Source of the DNA: JALOAT01 sp041677345
GTDB taxonomy: Bacteria > Pseudomonadota > Gammaproteobacteria > Thiohalomonadales > Thiohalomonadaceae
NCBI GenBank assembly: GCA_041677345.1
Contig: JBAYQE010000073.1
Location: 1 to 13,491, forward strand
Reading direction: 5' to 3'
DNA length: 13,491 nucleotides
This document shows positions 7,414 to 13,491 of this stretch, in pieces (position 1 is the first letter of the stretch; each line of letters starts with the position of its first letter). The notes beneath the pieces are model-generated. The model was not told the DNA's origin, searched no databases, and saw nothing but the letters and a program-made list of their open reading frames with translations. The position numbers and the translations under genes are program-made.

Positions 7414-8853
7414 TCAGTACGCGTTCTTGCTGATGAAGCCACGGATGAAGGTGAGCACGATTATTTTCAAGTCAAAGAAAAGTGACCAGTGCTCAATATA
7501 GTACAAATCATGTTCGACCCGTTTCTCCATTTTCTCGATGGTGTCCGTTTCACCGCGCCAGCCGTTCACCTGTGCCCAACCCGTGATGCCGGGCTTGACC
7601 TTATGTCGAAGCATGTACGCATCCACGTGCTCTTTATATAGTTCATTGTGCACCATGGCATGCGGACGCGGCCCTACGATGGACATACGGCCCTGAAGTA
7701 CGTTGATAAACTGAGGGAGCTCGTCCAGGCTGGTACGCCTAAGAAACGCGCCAAAACGGGTAACGCGTGGATCACTTCGCGTTGCCTGGGTAACTGCACC
7801 ACCGTTCTCGTTGTGAAGTTTCATGGTGCGGAACTTGTATACATTGATTGGCTTGCCATCCCAGCCGTGGCGTAATTGCGTGAAAATTACCGGGCCGGGG
7901 GAACTTAGCCTCACCCCGATGGCGATGGCGAGCAGCAATGGGGAAATGAGGAGCAGGATCAGCGCTGCGAGGATGCGATCTTCCAGTGCCTTGATGATGC
8001 GGTTGGGACCGTTCATCGGGGAGACGTTTAGGTCGAGTACAGGAATCCCTGCGATTTCGCTGACTGAATGGTTAAGCAACGTAAAGCCGAAGATATCGGG
8101 CAGATAACGAATGTTCACCGTGCTGTGGCGAAGTTCCCGGAGAACGTCGCGGACTCTAGCCTCTGCTTTGAGTGGGAGGGCTATCCATACCTCGTCAGCA
8201 CCGTACTGCTCGACCGCATTTGCGACGAGATCAAGGCCGCCGATAACCTTGGCTCCAGCGAAGATCTTCCCATGATGTTTTTCATAATCGTCAAGCAGCG
8301 CGACGATGTCGAAGCCGACTTCCGGGGCATGCACCACTCGGCGCACAATCGCGCGACCAAAACTGCCGGCACCAAGCACAAGTACACGTTTGTGATTCCA
8401 TCCGCGCTTCCGCATCGCACGCAGGAATCGGAATACGATCAAGCGGAGTGAAAAGAGCAGTAGGAAAGCGATTCCTGCCCAATAGATAAACCAGGCACGT
8501 GAGTAATCGGCACCGGCCTTGAATAGGAAAAGCATTGAAACCAGTACAATAAGCACGGTTCCCCAGGCCACGGCCAAACGTGACAAGAGCTTGTACATGC
8601 TGCGGCCGCGCCAGGAGCGGTACACGGCAAAACTGGGAAACATGACAAGCGTCAATAGCGCTGCAATCGCGACGACTGCAATGTATGACTTTGGCATGGG
8701 AAATCCGCTGATGCCAAAGCGGAATGCGTAAGCGAGGACGGCAGATACTACGACAGCCAAGGCATCGAGCGTGCGCGTGGCGGCCGAAATCAAAGAACCA
8801 TGGTCTTTGAGAAGGCGGCGGTCAGAAACCATGTTCGTCGTTTGTAAATCCAT
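7414..8853 (-). CDS. wcaJ: Polyprenyl-phosphate glucose-1-phosphate transferase (WcaJ type), priming enzyme
   Basis: It starts repeat-unit synthesis by moving sugar-1-phosphate (glucose in characterised WcaJ) from UDP-sugar to undecaprenyl phosphate at the inner membrane. The 479-residue protein has the full family architecture. An N-terminal block has four or five membrane helices (about 22-142). A Rossmann-like central domain follows, with VLVLGAGSFGRAI (157-169). A re-entrant membrane helix spans about 286-315, then the catalytic bacterial sugar transferase domain: YKFRTM (339-344), SLDELPQ (375-381), SIVGPRP (391-397), KPGITGWAQVNGWRG (420-434) and the KNAY end. A second ATG at 8832 is possible; 8853 is the longer choice and neither has a strong Shine-Dalgarno. 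It stands alone on the minus strand, divergent from galU and convergent with the operon, so it is transcribed separately from its partners. Glucose specificity is inferred from similarity. Confidence 0.92.
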   Translation of the reverse strand: MDLQTTNMVSDRRLLKDHGSLISAATRTLDALAVVVSAVLAYAFRFGISGFPMPKSYIAVVAIAALLTLVMFPSFAVYRSWRGRSMYKLLSRLAVAWGTVLIVLVSMLFLFKAGADYSRAWFIYWAGIAFLLLFSLRLIVFRFLRAMRKRGWNHKRVLVLGAGSFGRAIVRRVVHAPEVGFDIVALLDDYEKHHGKIFAGAKVIGGLDLVANAVEQYGADEVWIALPLKAEARVRDVLRELRHSTVNIRYLPDIFGFTLLNHSVSEIAGIPVLDLNVSPMNGPNRIIKALEDRILAALILLLISPLLLAIAIGVRLSSPGPVIFTQLRHGWDGKPINVYKFRTMKLHNENGGAVTQATRSDPRVTRFGAFLRRTSLDELPQFINVLQGRMSIVGPRPHAMVHNELYKEHVDAYMLRHKVKPGITGWAQVNGWRGETDTIEKMEKRVEHDLYYIEHWSLFFDLKIIVLTFIRGFISKNAY

Positions 8854-8856
8854 GAA

Positions 8857-8885
8857 TTCGGAGACCCAAAAACGGAAAATATACT
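8857..8885 (+). promoter_or_regulatory. Possible galU promoter
   Basis: A TATACT hexamer at 8880-8885 lies 17 bases after a poor -35 (TTCGGA, 8857-8862) in the 95-base divergent gap. The AT-rich patch also reads TATATT on the other strand, so it might serve the minus-strand priming enzyme too. Only the -10 is convincing. Confidence 0.3.
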
Positions 8886-8896
8886 ATCATTCACAG

Positions 8897-8914
8897 CCAC
8901 CTTGGACCAGGTGG
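8897..8914. promoter_or_regulatory. Perfect 6-bp inverted repeat in the galU leader
   Basis: CCACCT (8897-8902) and AGGTGG (8909-8914) flank a 6-base spacer, 34 bases before the galU ATG and just downstream of the candidate -10. It could be an operator or a small mRNA hairpin. It has no T-tract, so it is not an intrinsic terminator. Function is unknown. Confidence 0.3.
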
Positions 8915-8948
8915 ATGACCTTCCTCCCCCGCAAGAAGCGAGCAACAA

Positions 8949-9830
8949 ATGAACACGGTAAGAATTCGCAAGGCCGTTTTTCCAGTCGCGGGCCTCGGCA
9001 CCCGCTTTCTTCCGGCCACCAAGGCCAATCCCAAGGAAATGCTTCCCATCGTAGACAAGCCACTCATTCAGTATGCGGTCGAAGAGGCGGTTGCGGCGGG
9101 GGTGGACAAGCTCATCTTCATTACCAGCAGCTCCAAACGTGCGATCGAGGACCACTTCGACAAGAACTACGAACTGGAGAGCGAACTCGAGAAGAAGAAC
9201 AAGCAGCAACTCTTGGACATCGTACGAAGTGTAGTCCCCGATGGTGCCTCCTGCATTTATGTGCGTCAGCCGGAGGCGCTGGGCCTTGGGCATGCGGTGC
9301 TTTGCGCCCGTCCGGTCGTGGGGGATGACCCGTTTGCGGTGATCCTCGCCGACGACCTCATAGAGGACGGTCCCCGCGGTGTACTGCGGCAAATGGCGGA
9401 CATCTTCGAGGAACGGCAGTGCAGTTTGCTTGGTGTGGAGGAGGTGCCGGCATTTGAGACGGACAAGTACGGCATCGTGAAGAGTGTGGACGAGGGCACG
9501 GGGCGCCTATCGAAGGTGTCCAGCATCGTGGAGAAGCCCAAGCCCGAGGTGGCGCCTTCCAATCTGGCCGTAGTGGGCCGGTACATCCTGACGCCGCGCA
9601 TTTTCGACTTGTTGGAGAAGACGCAGCGGGGGTCGGGCGGTGAGATCCAGCTTACGGACGGTATTGCCGCGTTGCTCGAGGACGAAGACGTTCTGGCCTA
9701 TCGATTCGAAGGCAAGCGTTATGACTGCGGTAGCAAGCTGGGGTACCTCAAGGCAACGGTGGAATATGCCTTGAAGCACGAGGAATTGGCGGAGGAGTTC
9801 CGGGCGTATTTGGCCGGATTCCACGCTTGA
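8949..9830 (+). CDS. galU: UTP-glucose-1-phosphate uridylyltransferase
   Basis: It makes UDP-glucose from UTP and glucose-1-phosphate in the cytoplasm, supplying both the priming transferase and the SqdB-like enzyme in this window. The 293 residues match the usual bacterial GalU length. The motifs are in order: the nucleotide-binding GLGTRFLPATKANPKEMLP (15-33) with its Gly loop and Lys, VDKPLIQY (35-42), LGLGHAVLCA (111-120), LADD (133-136), VEKP (194-197), GGEIQLTDGI (230-239) and GKRYDCGSKLGY (255-266). The start ATG has only a weak purine stretch (AAGAAG) upstream. An ORF on the opposite strand overlaps it but is a shadow. The end converges with the phosphohexomutase gene, 80 bases apart, with no clear terminator between them. 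Confidence 0.97.
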   Translation: MNTVRIRKAVFPVAGLGTRFLPATKANPKEMLPIVDKPLIQYAVEEAVAAGVDKLIFITSSSKRAIEDHFDKNYELESELEKKNKQQLLDIVRSVVPDGASCIYVRQPEALGLGHAVLCARPVVGDDPFAVILADDLIEDGPRGVLRQMADIFEERQCSLLGVEEVPAFETDKYGIVKSVDEGTGRLSKVSSIVEKPKPEVAPSNLAVVGRYILTPRIFDLLEKTQRGSGGEIQLTDGIAALLEDEDVLAYRFEGKRYDCGSKLGYLKATVEYALKHEELAEEFRAYLAGFHA

Positions 9831-9910
9831 GCCCATACGCCGTAACCGCCACATGGGAGGCAATGCCCTCAAGTGTGCCGGTTTCGCCAAGCCAGACGCG
9901 GTGTGGCCGC

Positions 9911-11413
9911 CTACACGGGCGGCCGTTCCCGCCAGTCTGCAAGCATGGCCATGCACGTGCGGTTCATCTCGGCGGCACGCTCTGGGTCGTCCGCTTCGTT
10001 GTAGCAGCGAAACTCGGGGGCGTTGCCGGATGGGCGCAGGTGGACGATCTCCGCGCTTCGGAAGGTGATGCGCAGGCCGTCGGTGGTGTCTATCTCTGCC
10101 ACGGTACCGAAGGTGCTGCCGAAGATGCGCTCGAGACGGGCGAGAATCTCTGCCCTGTCACCTTCCTGCAGCCGTGCCAGAATGCGCGCGCTCTGGTCGC
10201 TGGGGAATTCTTTTATACGGTCGCTGGCGGTGAAGCGCGGCGGTAAGGCGCGGGACAACTCGGCGACGGTGCAGCCTCGTTCACCGGCAAGACCAAGGAT
10301 CCCGAGCGCCACGATGATGGCATCGCGGGTCGGCAATGCCTCCAGCCGCCTTCCCTCCCGTTCGATGGGGGAGGCGAGCAGGAAGCCTCCATTGGCCTCG
10401 TAGCCCGCGACCGCCGCATAACCGTCGGACAGCACCGCGTTCATGCCCTCGATGACATAGGGTGAGCCGATACGTGTGCGCCGCACGGAGCGGAAATAGT
10501 TCGACTTCTCCGCCACGGTATTGCTGCTCACGGGTGTCACGATGGCATCCATGCCCAGGTAGTGCGCGCACAGGACGCCGGCCACGTCACCACGCAGCCA
10601 GGCACCCGTGCGATCGCCCACCAGGGGCCGATCACCGTCGCCGTCTGCGGATACGATCGCGTCGAAGTGGTATTCCCCGGCCCAGTGCTGTGCCAATTCG
10701 ATATCTTCCGTGCGGATGGCCTCAGTGTCCACGGGTATGAATACGTCAGAGTGTCCGAGACGAAGCACGTCGGCACCGAGGTGCGCCAGAACACGAGCGA
10801 AGGCGTGACTGGCGACGGTGGAGTGTTCGTAGAGTGCGATGCGTTTGCCGGCGAGCAGGTCGGCCGGGAAGAAATTCGTGTAGCGTGCGATGTATTCGTC
10901 GAGGGCAGCGGTTTGTTCAGGTGGCAACTCGGACGGGGCGGTGAGCGTGCCGCTTGCGGTGAAATGCCCGTGGGGAAGCTCCACGGTTTCCGCGCGGATG
11001 GCGACTTCGTCGGCCTTGAGGATCTCGCCCTGCGCCGTGTTGAACTTGATCCCGTTGCGGTCGTCAGGGATATGGCTGCCGGTGACCATGAGTGTCGGCA
11101 TGTGATGGCGGATACCGTATGCGGCGACGGCGGGCGAGGGTATGAGACCGCAGTTCACCGGTTCGAAGCCGCTATCCATGATGGCGGCGACACAAGCGCG
11201 CATGATGCGCGGCGTGCTCGGCCGACGGTCTCCGGCAACACCGACACGGCCACCCGGGAGCAAATCGTGGCTTCGGGACAGGTGCTGGAGAAAAGCAGCG
11301 GTGTAGGCGTAACAGACCTGGTCGGTCATATCCGCGACACGCCCGCGGGCACCGCTGGTGCCAAACTTCACACCACTGGATTCCATGAGTTCAGCAATGG
11401 AGAGCGCTGCCAT
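9911..11413 (-). CDS. Phosphomannomutase/phosphoglucomutase (alpha-D-phosphohexomutase)
   Basis: It interconverts hexose 6- and 1-phosphates (mannose and possibly glucose), feeding GDP-mannose or GalU. From the ATG at 11413 it has 500 residues in the four-domain layout. FGTSGARGRV is at 17-26, the phosphoserine loop TGSHIPDDRNGIKF at 111-124 (Ser113), the metal loop DGDGDR at 257-262, the sugar-binding GYEANGGF at 337-344 and the phosphate-binding RPSGNAPEFR at 460-469. The frame stays open upstream to a TTG at 11731. I reject that extension because it would begin inside the terminator hairpin at 11730-11757 and its 106 residues have no family match. The chosen start has GGGAGG 11 bases upstream. 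Man versus Glc specificity (ManB/CpsG versus AlgC-like) cannot be settled from sequence. Confidence 0.94.
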   Translation of the reverse strand: MAALSIAELMESSGVKFGTSGARGRVADMTDQVCYAYTAAFLQHLSRSHDLLPGGRVGVAGDRRPSTPRIMRACVAAIMDSGFEPVNCGLIPSPAVAAYGIRHHMPTLMVTGSHIPDDRNGIKFNTAQGEILKADEVAIRAETVELPHGHFTASGTLTAPSELPPEQTAALDEYIARYTNFFPADLLAGKRIALYEHSTVASHAFARVLAHLGADVLRLGHSDVFIPVDTEAIRTEDIELAQHWAGEYHFDAIVSADGDGDRPLVGDRTGAWLRGDVAGVLCAHYLGMDAIVTPVSSNTVAEKSNYFRSVRRTRIGSPYVIEGMNAVLSDGYAAVAGYEANGGFLLASPIEREGRRLEALPTRDAIIVALGILGLAGERGCTVAELSRALPPRFTASDRIKEFPSDQSARILARLQEGDRAEILARLERIFGSTFGTVAEIDTTDGLRITFRSAEIVHLRPSGNAPEFRCYNEADDPERAAEMNRTCMAMLADWRERPPV

Positions 11414-11424
11414 GCCTGGATGAT

Positions 11425-11430
11425 CCTCCC
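11425..11430 (-). promoter_or_regulatory. Ribosome binding site deciding the mutase start
   Basis: Read on the minus strand this is GGGAGG, 11 bases before the ATG at 11413. It supports 11413 over the much longer open frame that reaches the upstream terminator. Confidence 0.7.
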
Positions 11431-11514
11431 TTGGAAATGAATGGCCCACGCGAGGTAGGTGGTGTGGACAGACGGTACTGTGGGCACACGCGCTTTTCGC
11501 TTCCCCGCCTGCCA

Positions 11515-11543
11515 TTTCTACCGATTCTGGCGCAGCCTGGCAA
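11515..11543 (-). promoter_or_regulatory. Candidate sigma-70 promoter of the mutase gene
   Basis: On the minus strand TTGCCA (11543-11538) is followed by exactly 17 bases and TAGAAA (11520-11515). The -35 matches consensus at 5 of 6 positions and the -10 at 4 of 6. It sits about 100 bases before the start codon. Confidence 0.45.
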
Positions 11544-11729
11544 CGCGGCCCACCACAACACGCACGTGCAGTGATCGTGATGCACGGCGACCGTGTGAAC
11601 ACACCGCCTTTCGCTTCGACGCGCACGCACTTACGTGAAACACATCGTCCCGGTTCGCTGATATTCGCAACGTGACGACGGCGCTTCAATGGCGTGTAGG
11701 GAATGCCGGCGGAAGGAATCCCGAACAAC

Positions 11730-11757
11730 AAAAAAGCCCGTGATAACGGGCTTTTTT
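11730..11757 (-). terminator. Symmetric intrinsic terminator after tRNA-Asn
   Basis: A perfect 6-bp stem (GCCCGT 11736-11741, ACGGGC 11746-11751) encloses a GATA loop and is flanked by six A on one side and six T on the other. On the minus strand it begins 4 bases after the tRNA-Asn CCA end, which makes it the tRNA terminator. The full A-tail/T-tail symmetry means it can stop transcription from either direction. Confidence 0.9.
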
Positions 11758-11761
11758 AACA

Positions 11762-11837
<76 letters not shown>

Positions 11838-11851
11838 ATCGTGAGGCGCGT

Positions 11852-11880
11852 ATGGTACATACGGACCTGGAGGTGGTCAA
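11852..11880 (-). promoter_or_regulatory. tRNA-Asn promoter
   Basis: On the minus strand TTGACC (11880-11875) is followed by exactly 17 bases and TACCAT (11857-11852), then a GC-rich discriminator. Transcription would begin some 8 bases before the tRNA 5' end. A GC-rich discriminator is known for stringently controlled stable-RNA promoters. Confidence 0.75.
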
Positions 11881-11951
11881 GGGCGACGGTGCAGGCTGCG
11901 AGGAAAAAGTGTCCGGTAGCTTCGGTGGCAGGCATGCAACAGAATATATGC

Positions 11952-12111
11952 GATCCGGAAATGAAAAAGGGGAGCATCCTGCTCCCCTTCCTGCGTAGTT
12001 GACTTCCCTGTCACACCCACGTCCTTGGGCTGCGTAGACTACCCGTCGAACCGGCCGCGAAAAAGCCCTGGCGTGTAGTCACAGACGGAATGTCGTGTAG
12101 GAGAAATCTGA
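11952..12111 (-). ncRNA. Candidate small RNA or regulatory module, copy 1
   Basis: This stretch aligns without gaps to copy 2 (offset exactly 333 bases) over 11969-12111, with 101 of 143 positions identical by hand count. With a one-base shift the match extends through the A-tract to GATCCGG at 11952. Read on the minus strand it ends in an intrinsic terminator. The strongest conserved block is 12001-12020 (19 of 20 identical). A motif reading CTACGC or CTACAC (minus strand) recurs at 12095-12100, 12073-12078, 12032-12037 and 11993-11998; the first three keep the same spacing in copy 2. A GGGCT/AGCCC pair (12027-12031, 12064-12068) could fold. No coding frame is supported and no clear promoter is seen upstream. 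I do not recognise an RNA family. Confidence 0.45.
11964..11987 (-). terminator. Intrinsic terminator of module copy 1
   Basis: An 8-bp perfect stem (11969-11976 with 11980-11987) closes a 3-base loop, followed on the minus strand by five T. It is the same hairpin as the one after aspC, base for base. It stands between that gene's terminator and the tRNA-Asn promoter, with no protein gene of its own. Confidence 0.85.
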
Positions 12112-12283
12112 AAACAAAAAGTGGGGCACAAGAGCCGGCGTGGCAGGAAAATACAACCCGGCCAGTGCAAGCTGCGTGGCCAGTCCGTCGGTGAGTGCGG
12201 GTGGGATATGCCGTCGCCAAACGGCCCAGAGGGTTGGGCTCCTGCAACGGAACTCGGGTGTCGAATGCGCGCATATCTTCCCT

Positions 12284-12447
12284 GATCCGGCAAAGAAAAA
12301 AGGGGAGCATCCTGCTCCCCTCCGGTATCAGTGGACTTCCTTGTCACACCCACATCCCTGTGGCGTGTAGAGTACGCATCGGCCGCCTTGAGAGAAAGCC
12401 CGCGAGCGTAGGCATCAGCGCCTTCTCGCGTAGGACAAATCTGATTC
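12284..12447 (-). ncRNA. Candidate small RNA or structured aspC 3' UTR, copy 2
   Basis: It begins directly after the aspC stop and ends at the shared terminator, so it forms the whole 3' UTR of that gene and could also be processed or transcribed as a separate RNA. It shares 101 of 143 positions with copy 1. It can fold a stem of its own: CTCGCG (12425-12430) with CGCGAG (12401-12406), with AGGC (12410-12413) and GCCT (12420-12423) nested inside. Copy 1 does not preserve that stem, so a common fold is not shown except for the terminator. Confidence 0.4.
12296..12320 (-). terminator. Intrinsic terminator of aspC / module copy 2
   Basis: The hairpin 12302-12320 has an 8-bp perfect stem (GGGGAGCA/TGCTCCCC) and a 3-base loop, followed on the minus strand by six T (12296-12301). 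It lies 127 bases after the aspC stop codon. Confidence 0.9.
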
Positions 12448-13491
12448 TTACTTGAAGCCCAGAGCGCCGCCAATACGTTCGAGGGCCTTCGACAGGTTTT
12501 CCTTGCTGGTGGCAAAGGACAGGCGCACGTAGCCGGGCGCGCCGAAGGCCGAGCCGGGCACCAGGGCGACGCCCACCTCGTTGAGCAGGCGCTCGGACAG
12601 TTCAACGTCGTCTTTCAGGCCCGCAGCGCGAATGGCTTCGGTCACGTCCGGGAAGGAGTAGAACGCACCTTCCGACGCCAGGCAGCGGAAACCCTTGATG
12701 TGGTTCAAGCCGTCCACCACGAAATCATGGCGTTCCTTGAAGGCCTTGAGCATGGTCTGGATGCAGGTCTGGTCGCCGTTCAGCGCCACGGCCGCCGCCA
12801 CCTGTGAGATGGAGGTGGGATTGGACGTGCTCTGCGACTGCACCTTTTTCATGGCGCCGATGAGCTTCTGCGGACCGGCCGCATAGCCGATGCGCCAGCC
12901 GGTCATGGAATAGGCCTTGGAAACACCGTTCAGCACAACGGTACGGTCGTACAGGTCCGGGCACACGTTGAGGATGTTGGAAAAGCCCTCCGGCCCCCAG
13001 TAGATGTGCTCGTACATGTCGTCGCTGGCGATGAGCACGTGGGGATGGCGGCGCAGCACCTCGCCCAGGGCGGCCCAGTCCGCCTTGGTGTAGACGCTGC
13101 CGGTGGGGTTCGACGGGCTGTTCAGCACCAGCACGCGGGTGCGCGGGGTGATTGCGGCCTCCAGTTGCGCGGGGGCGATCTTGAAGCCCTGCTCCAGGCC
13201 CGTTTCGATGATCACCGGCTTGCCGTCGGCCAGCAGCACCATGTCCGGATATGAGACCCAGTACGGCGCCGGGATGATGACCTCGTCGCCCGGGTTCAGC
13301 AGGGCCTGGGCCATGTTATAGAAGCTCTGCTTGCCGCCGCAGGACACCAGCACCTGATTCGGGGTGTAGGAGAGCCCGTTGTCGCGGTGGAACTTGCCGA
13401 TGATGGCTTCCTTCAACTCCGGGGTGCCGTCCACCGCCGTATATTTGGTGAAGCCGGCCTTGATGGCCTCGATGGCGGCCTGCTTGATGTG
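12448..13491 (-). CDS. aspC: Aspartate aminotransferase, class I PLP-dependent (5' end outside window)
   Basis: It transfers the amino group between aspartate and 2-oxoglutarate using pyridoxal phosphate, in the cytoplasm. The frame runs open to the right edge: 347 residues are present and I estimate about 50 are missing at the N-terminus. The valine codon at 13434 is internal, because the reading continues upstream as HIKQAAIEAIKAGF and TKYTAVDGTPELKEAI, typical of subgroup I-beta enzymes. Motifs are VSCGGKQSFYN (PLP phosphate side), PAPYWVSYPD, VLNSPSNPTGSVY, SDDMYEHIYW, the PLP lysine in NGVSKAYSMTGWRIGY, and the C-terminal YVRLSFATS with the carboxylate-binding Arg. It might also accept prephenate, as some I-beta members do. 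Higher GC and a conserved sequence mark it as core chromosome. Confidence 0.94.
   Translation of the reverse strand, partial: HIKQAAIEAIKAGFTKYTAVDGTPELKEAIIGKFHRDNGLSYTPNQVLVSCGGKQSFYNMAQALLNPGDEVIIPAPYWVSYPDMVLLADGKPVIIETGLEQGFKIAPAQLEAAITPRTRVLVLNSPSNPTGSVYTKADWAALGEVLRRHPHVLIASDDMYEHIYWGPEGFSNILNVCPDLYDRTVVLNGVSKAYSMTGWRIGYAAGPQKLIGAMKKVQSQSTSNPTSISQVAAAVALNGDQTCIQTMLKAFKERHDFVVDGLNHIKGFRCLASEGAFYSFPDVTEAIRAAGLKDDVELSERLLNEVGVALVPGSAFGAPGYVRLSFATSKENLSKALERIGGALGFK

Larger units (their letters stand above)
11414..11729 (-). other. 316-base leader region of the mutase gene, no gene seen
   Basis: No supported coding sequence lies here. It holds the ribosome site and a candidate sigma-70 promoter (11515-11543), which predicts a 5' UTR of about 95 bases. 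Within that UTR a 6-base complementary pair (11444-11449 with 11480-11485, GCCCAC/GTGGGC) could close a long hairpin. The rest shows nothing I recognise. Confidence 0.5.
11964..12444. repeat. Diverged direct repeat, two ~148-base units 333 bases apart
   Basis: The units are 11964-12111 and 12296-12444. Similarity stops 3 bases short of the aspC stop codon on the right and fades past GATCCGG on the left. The divergence (about 29%) with no insertions or deletions over 143 positions suggests an old duplication kept at constant length. The spacer 12112-12295 shows no matching copy and no gene. Confidence 0.75.

Noticed and set aside
10562..11440. 292-codon open frame antisense to the phosphohexomutase gene
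   Set aside because: Long antisense frames are common in GC-rich genes; the translation is low in hydrophobic structure and matches nothing, while the sense strand has all the mutase motifs.
11414..11731. N-terminal extension of the mutase frame to a TTG at 11731
   Set aside because: It would start inside the tRNA-Asn terminator, and the Shine-Dalgarno at 11425-11430 with the family's normal N-terminus points to 11413.
12039..12605. 188-codon minus-strand frame overlapping the aspC 3' end and both modules
   Set aside because: It is a shifted frame over the aspC C-terminus and the noncoding repeat, and it reads through two intrinsic-terminator regions without any domain.

Overview
The window looks like the chromosome of a gammaproteobacterium. 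The evidence is the GalU, AspC and phosphohexomutase family types, a CCA-encoding tRNA-Asn close to an aspC-type gene, and Wzx/Wzy-style polysaccharide genes. A Chromatiales/Ectothiorhodospiraceae-like host is a guess from gene order and composition only. No mobile element, CRISPR array or phage gene is visible.

Layout. (1) Positions 172-7298 hold a plus-strand run of six genes: a UDP-sulfoquinovose-synthase-like enzyme, a GT4-like glycosyltransferase, an O-antigen ligase/polymerase-type membrane protein, a Wzx-type flippase, a WecG/TagA/CpsF glycosyltransferase and a polysaccharide pyruvyl transferase. The first five are tightly spaced or overlapping; a 122-base gap precedes the sixth. (2) Positions 7414-8853, minus strand, hold a WcaJ-type priming sugar-phosphate transferase. 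It is divergent from galU (8949-9830, plus). (3) Positions 9911-11413, minus, hold a phosphomannomutase/phosphoglucomutase with a recognisable promoter and ribosome binding site. (4) From 11730 on there is a symmetric terminator, tRNA-Asn with its promoter, two related ~148-base intergenic modules that each end in the same terminator hairpin, and a right-truncated aspartate aminotransferase (all transcribed leftward).

How the genes fit together (inference from families). The mutase makes hexose-1-phosphate and GalU makes UDP-glucose. The SqdB-like enzyme may turn UDP-glucose plus sulfite into UDP-sulfoquinovose. The WcaJ-type enzyme primes undecaprenyl phosphate and the two glycosyltransferases extend the unit. 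Wzx flips it, the Wzy/WaaL-like protein polymerises or ligates it, and the pyruvyl transferase adds a ketal. The predicted product is an acidic surface polysaccharide carrying sulfonate and pyruvate. No Wza/Wzb/Wzc export genes lie in the window; they may be to the left.

The two observations most worth following are the sulfoquinovose-type enzyme placed inside a polysaccharide assembly operon, and the pair of ungapped intergenic modules (offset 333 bases, 71% identical by hand count) downstream of aspC, which look like paralogous small RNAs or a duplicated regulatory 3' UTR.
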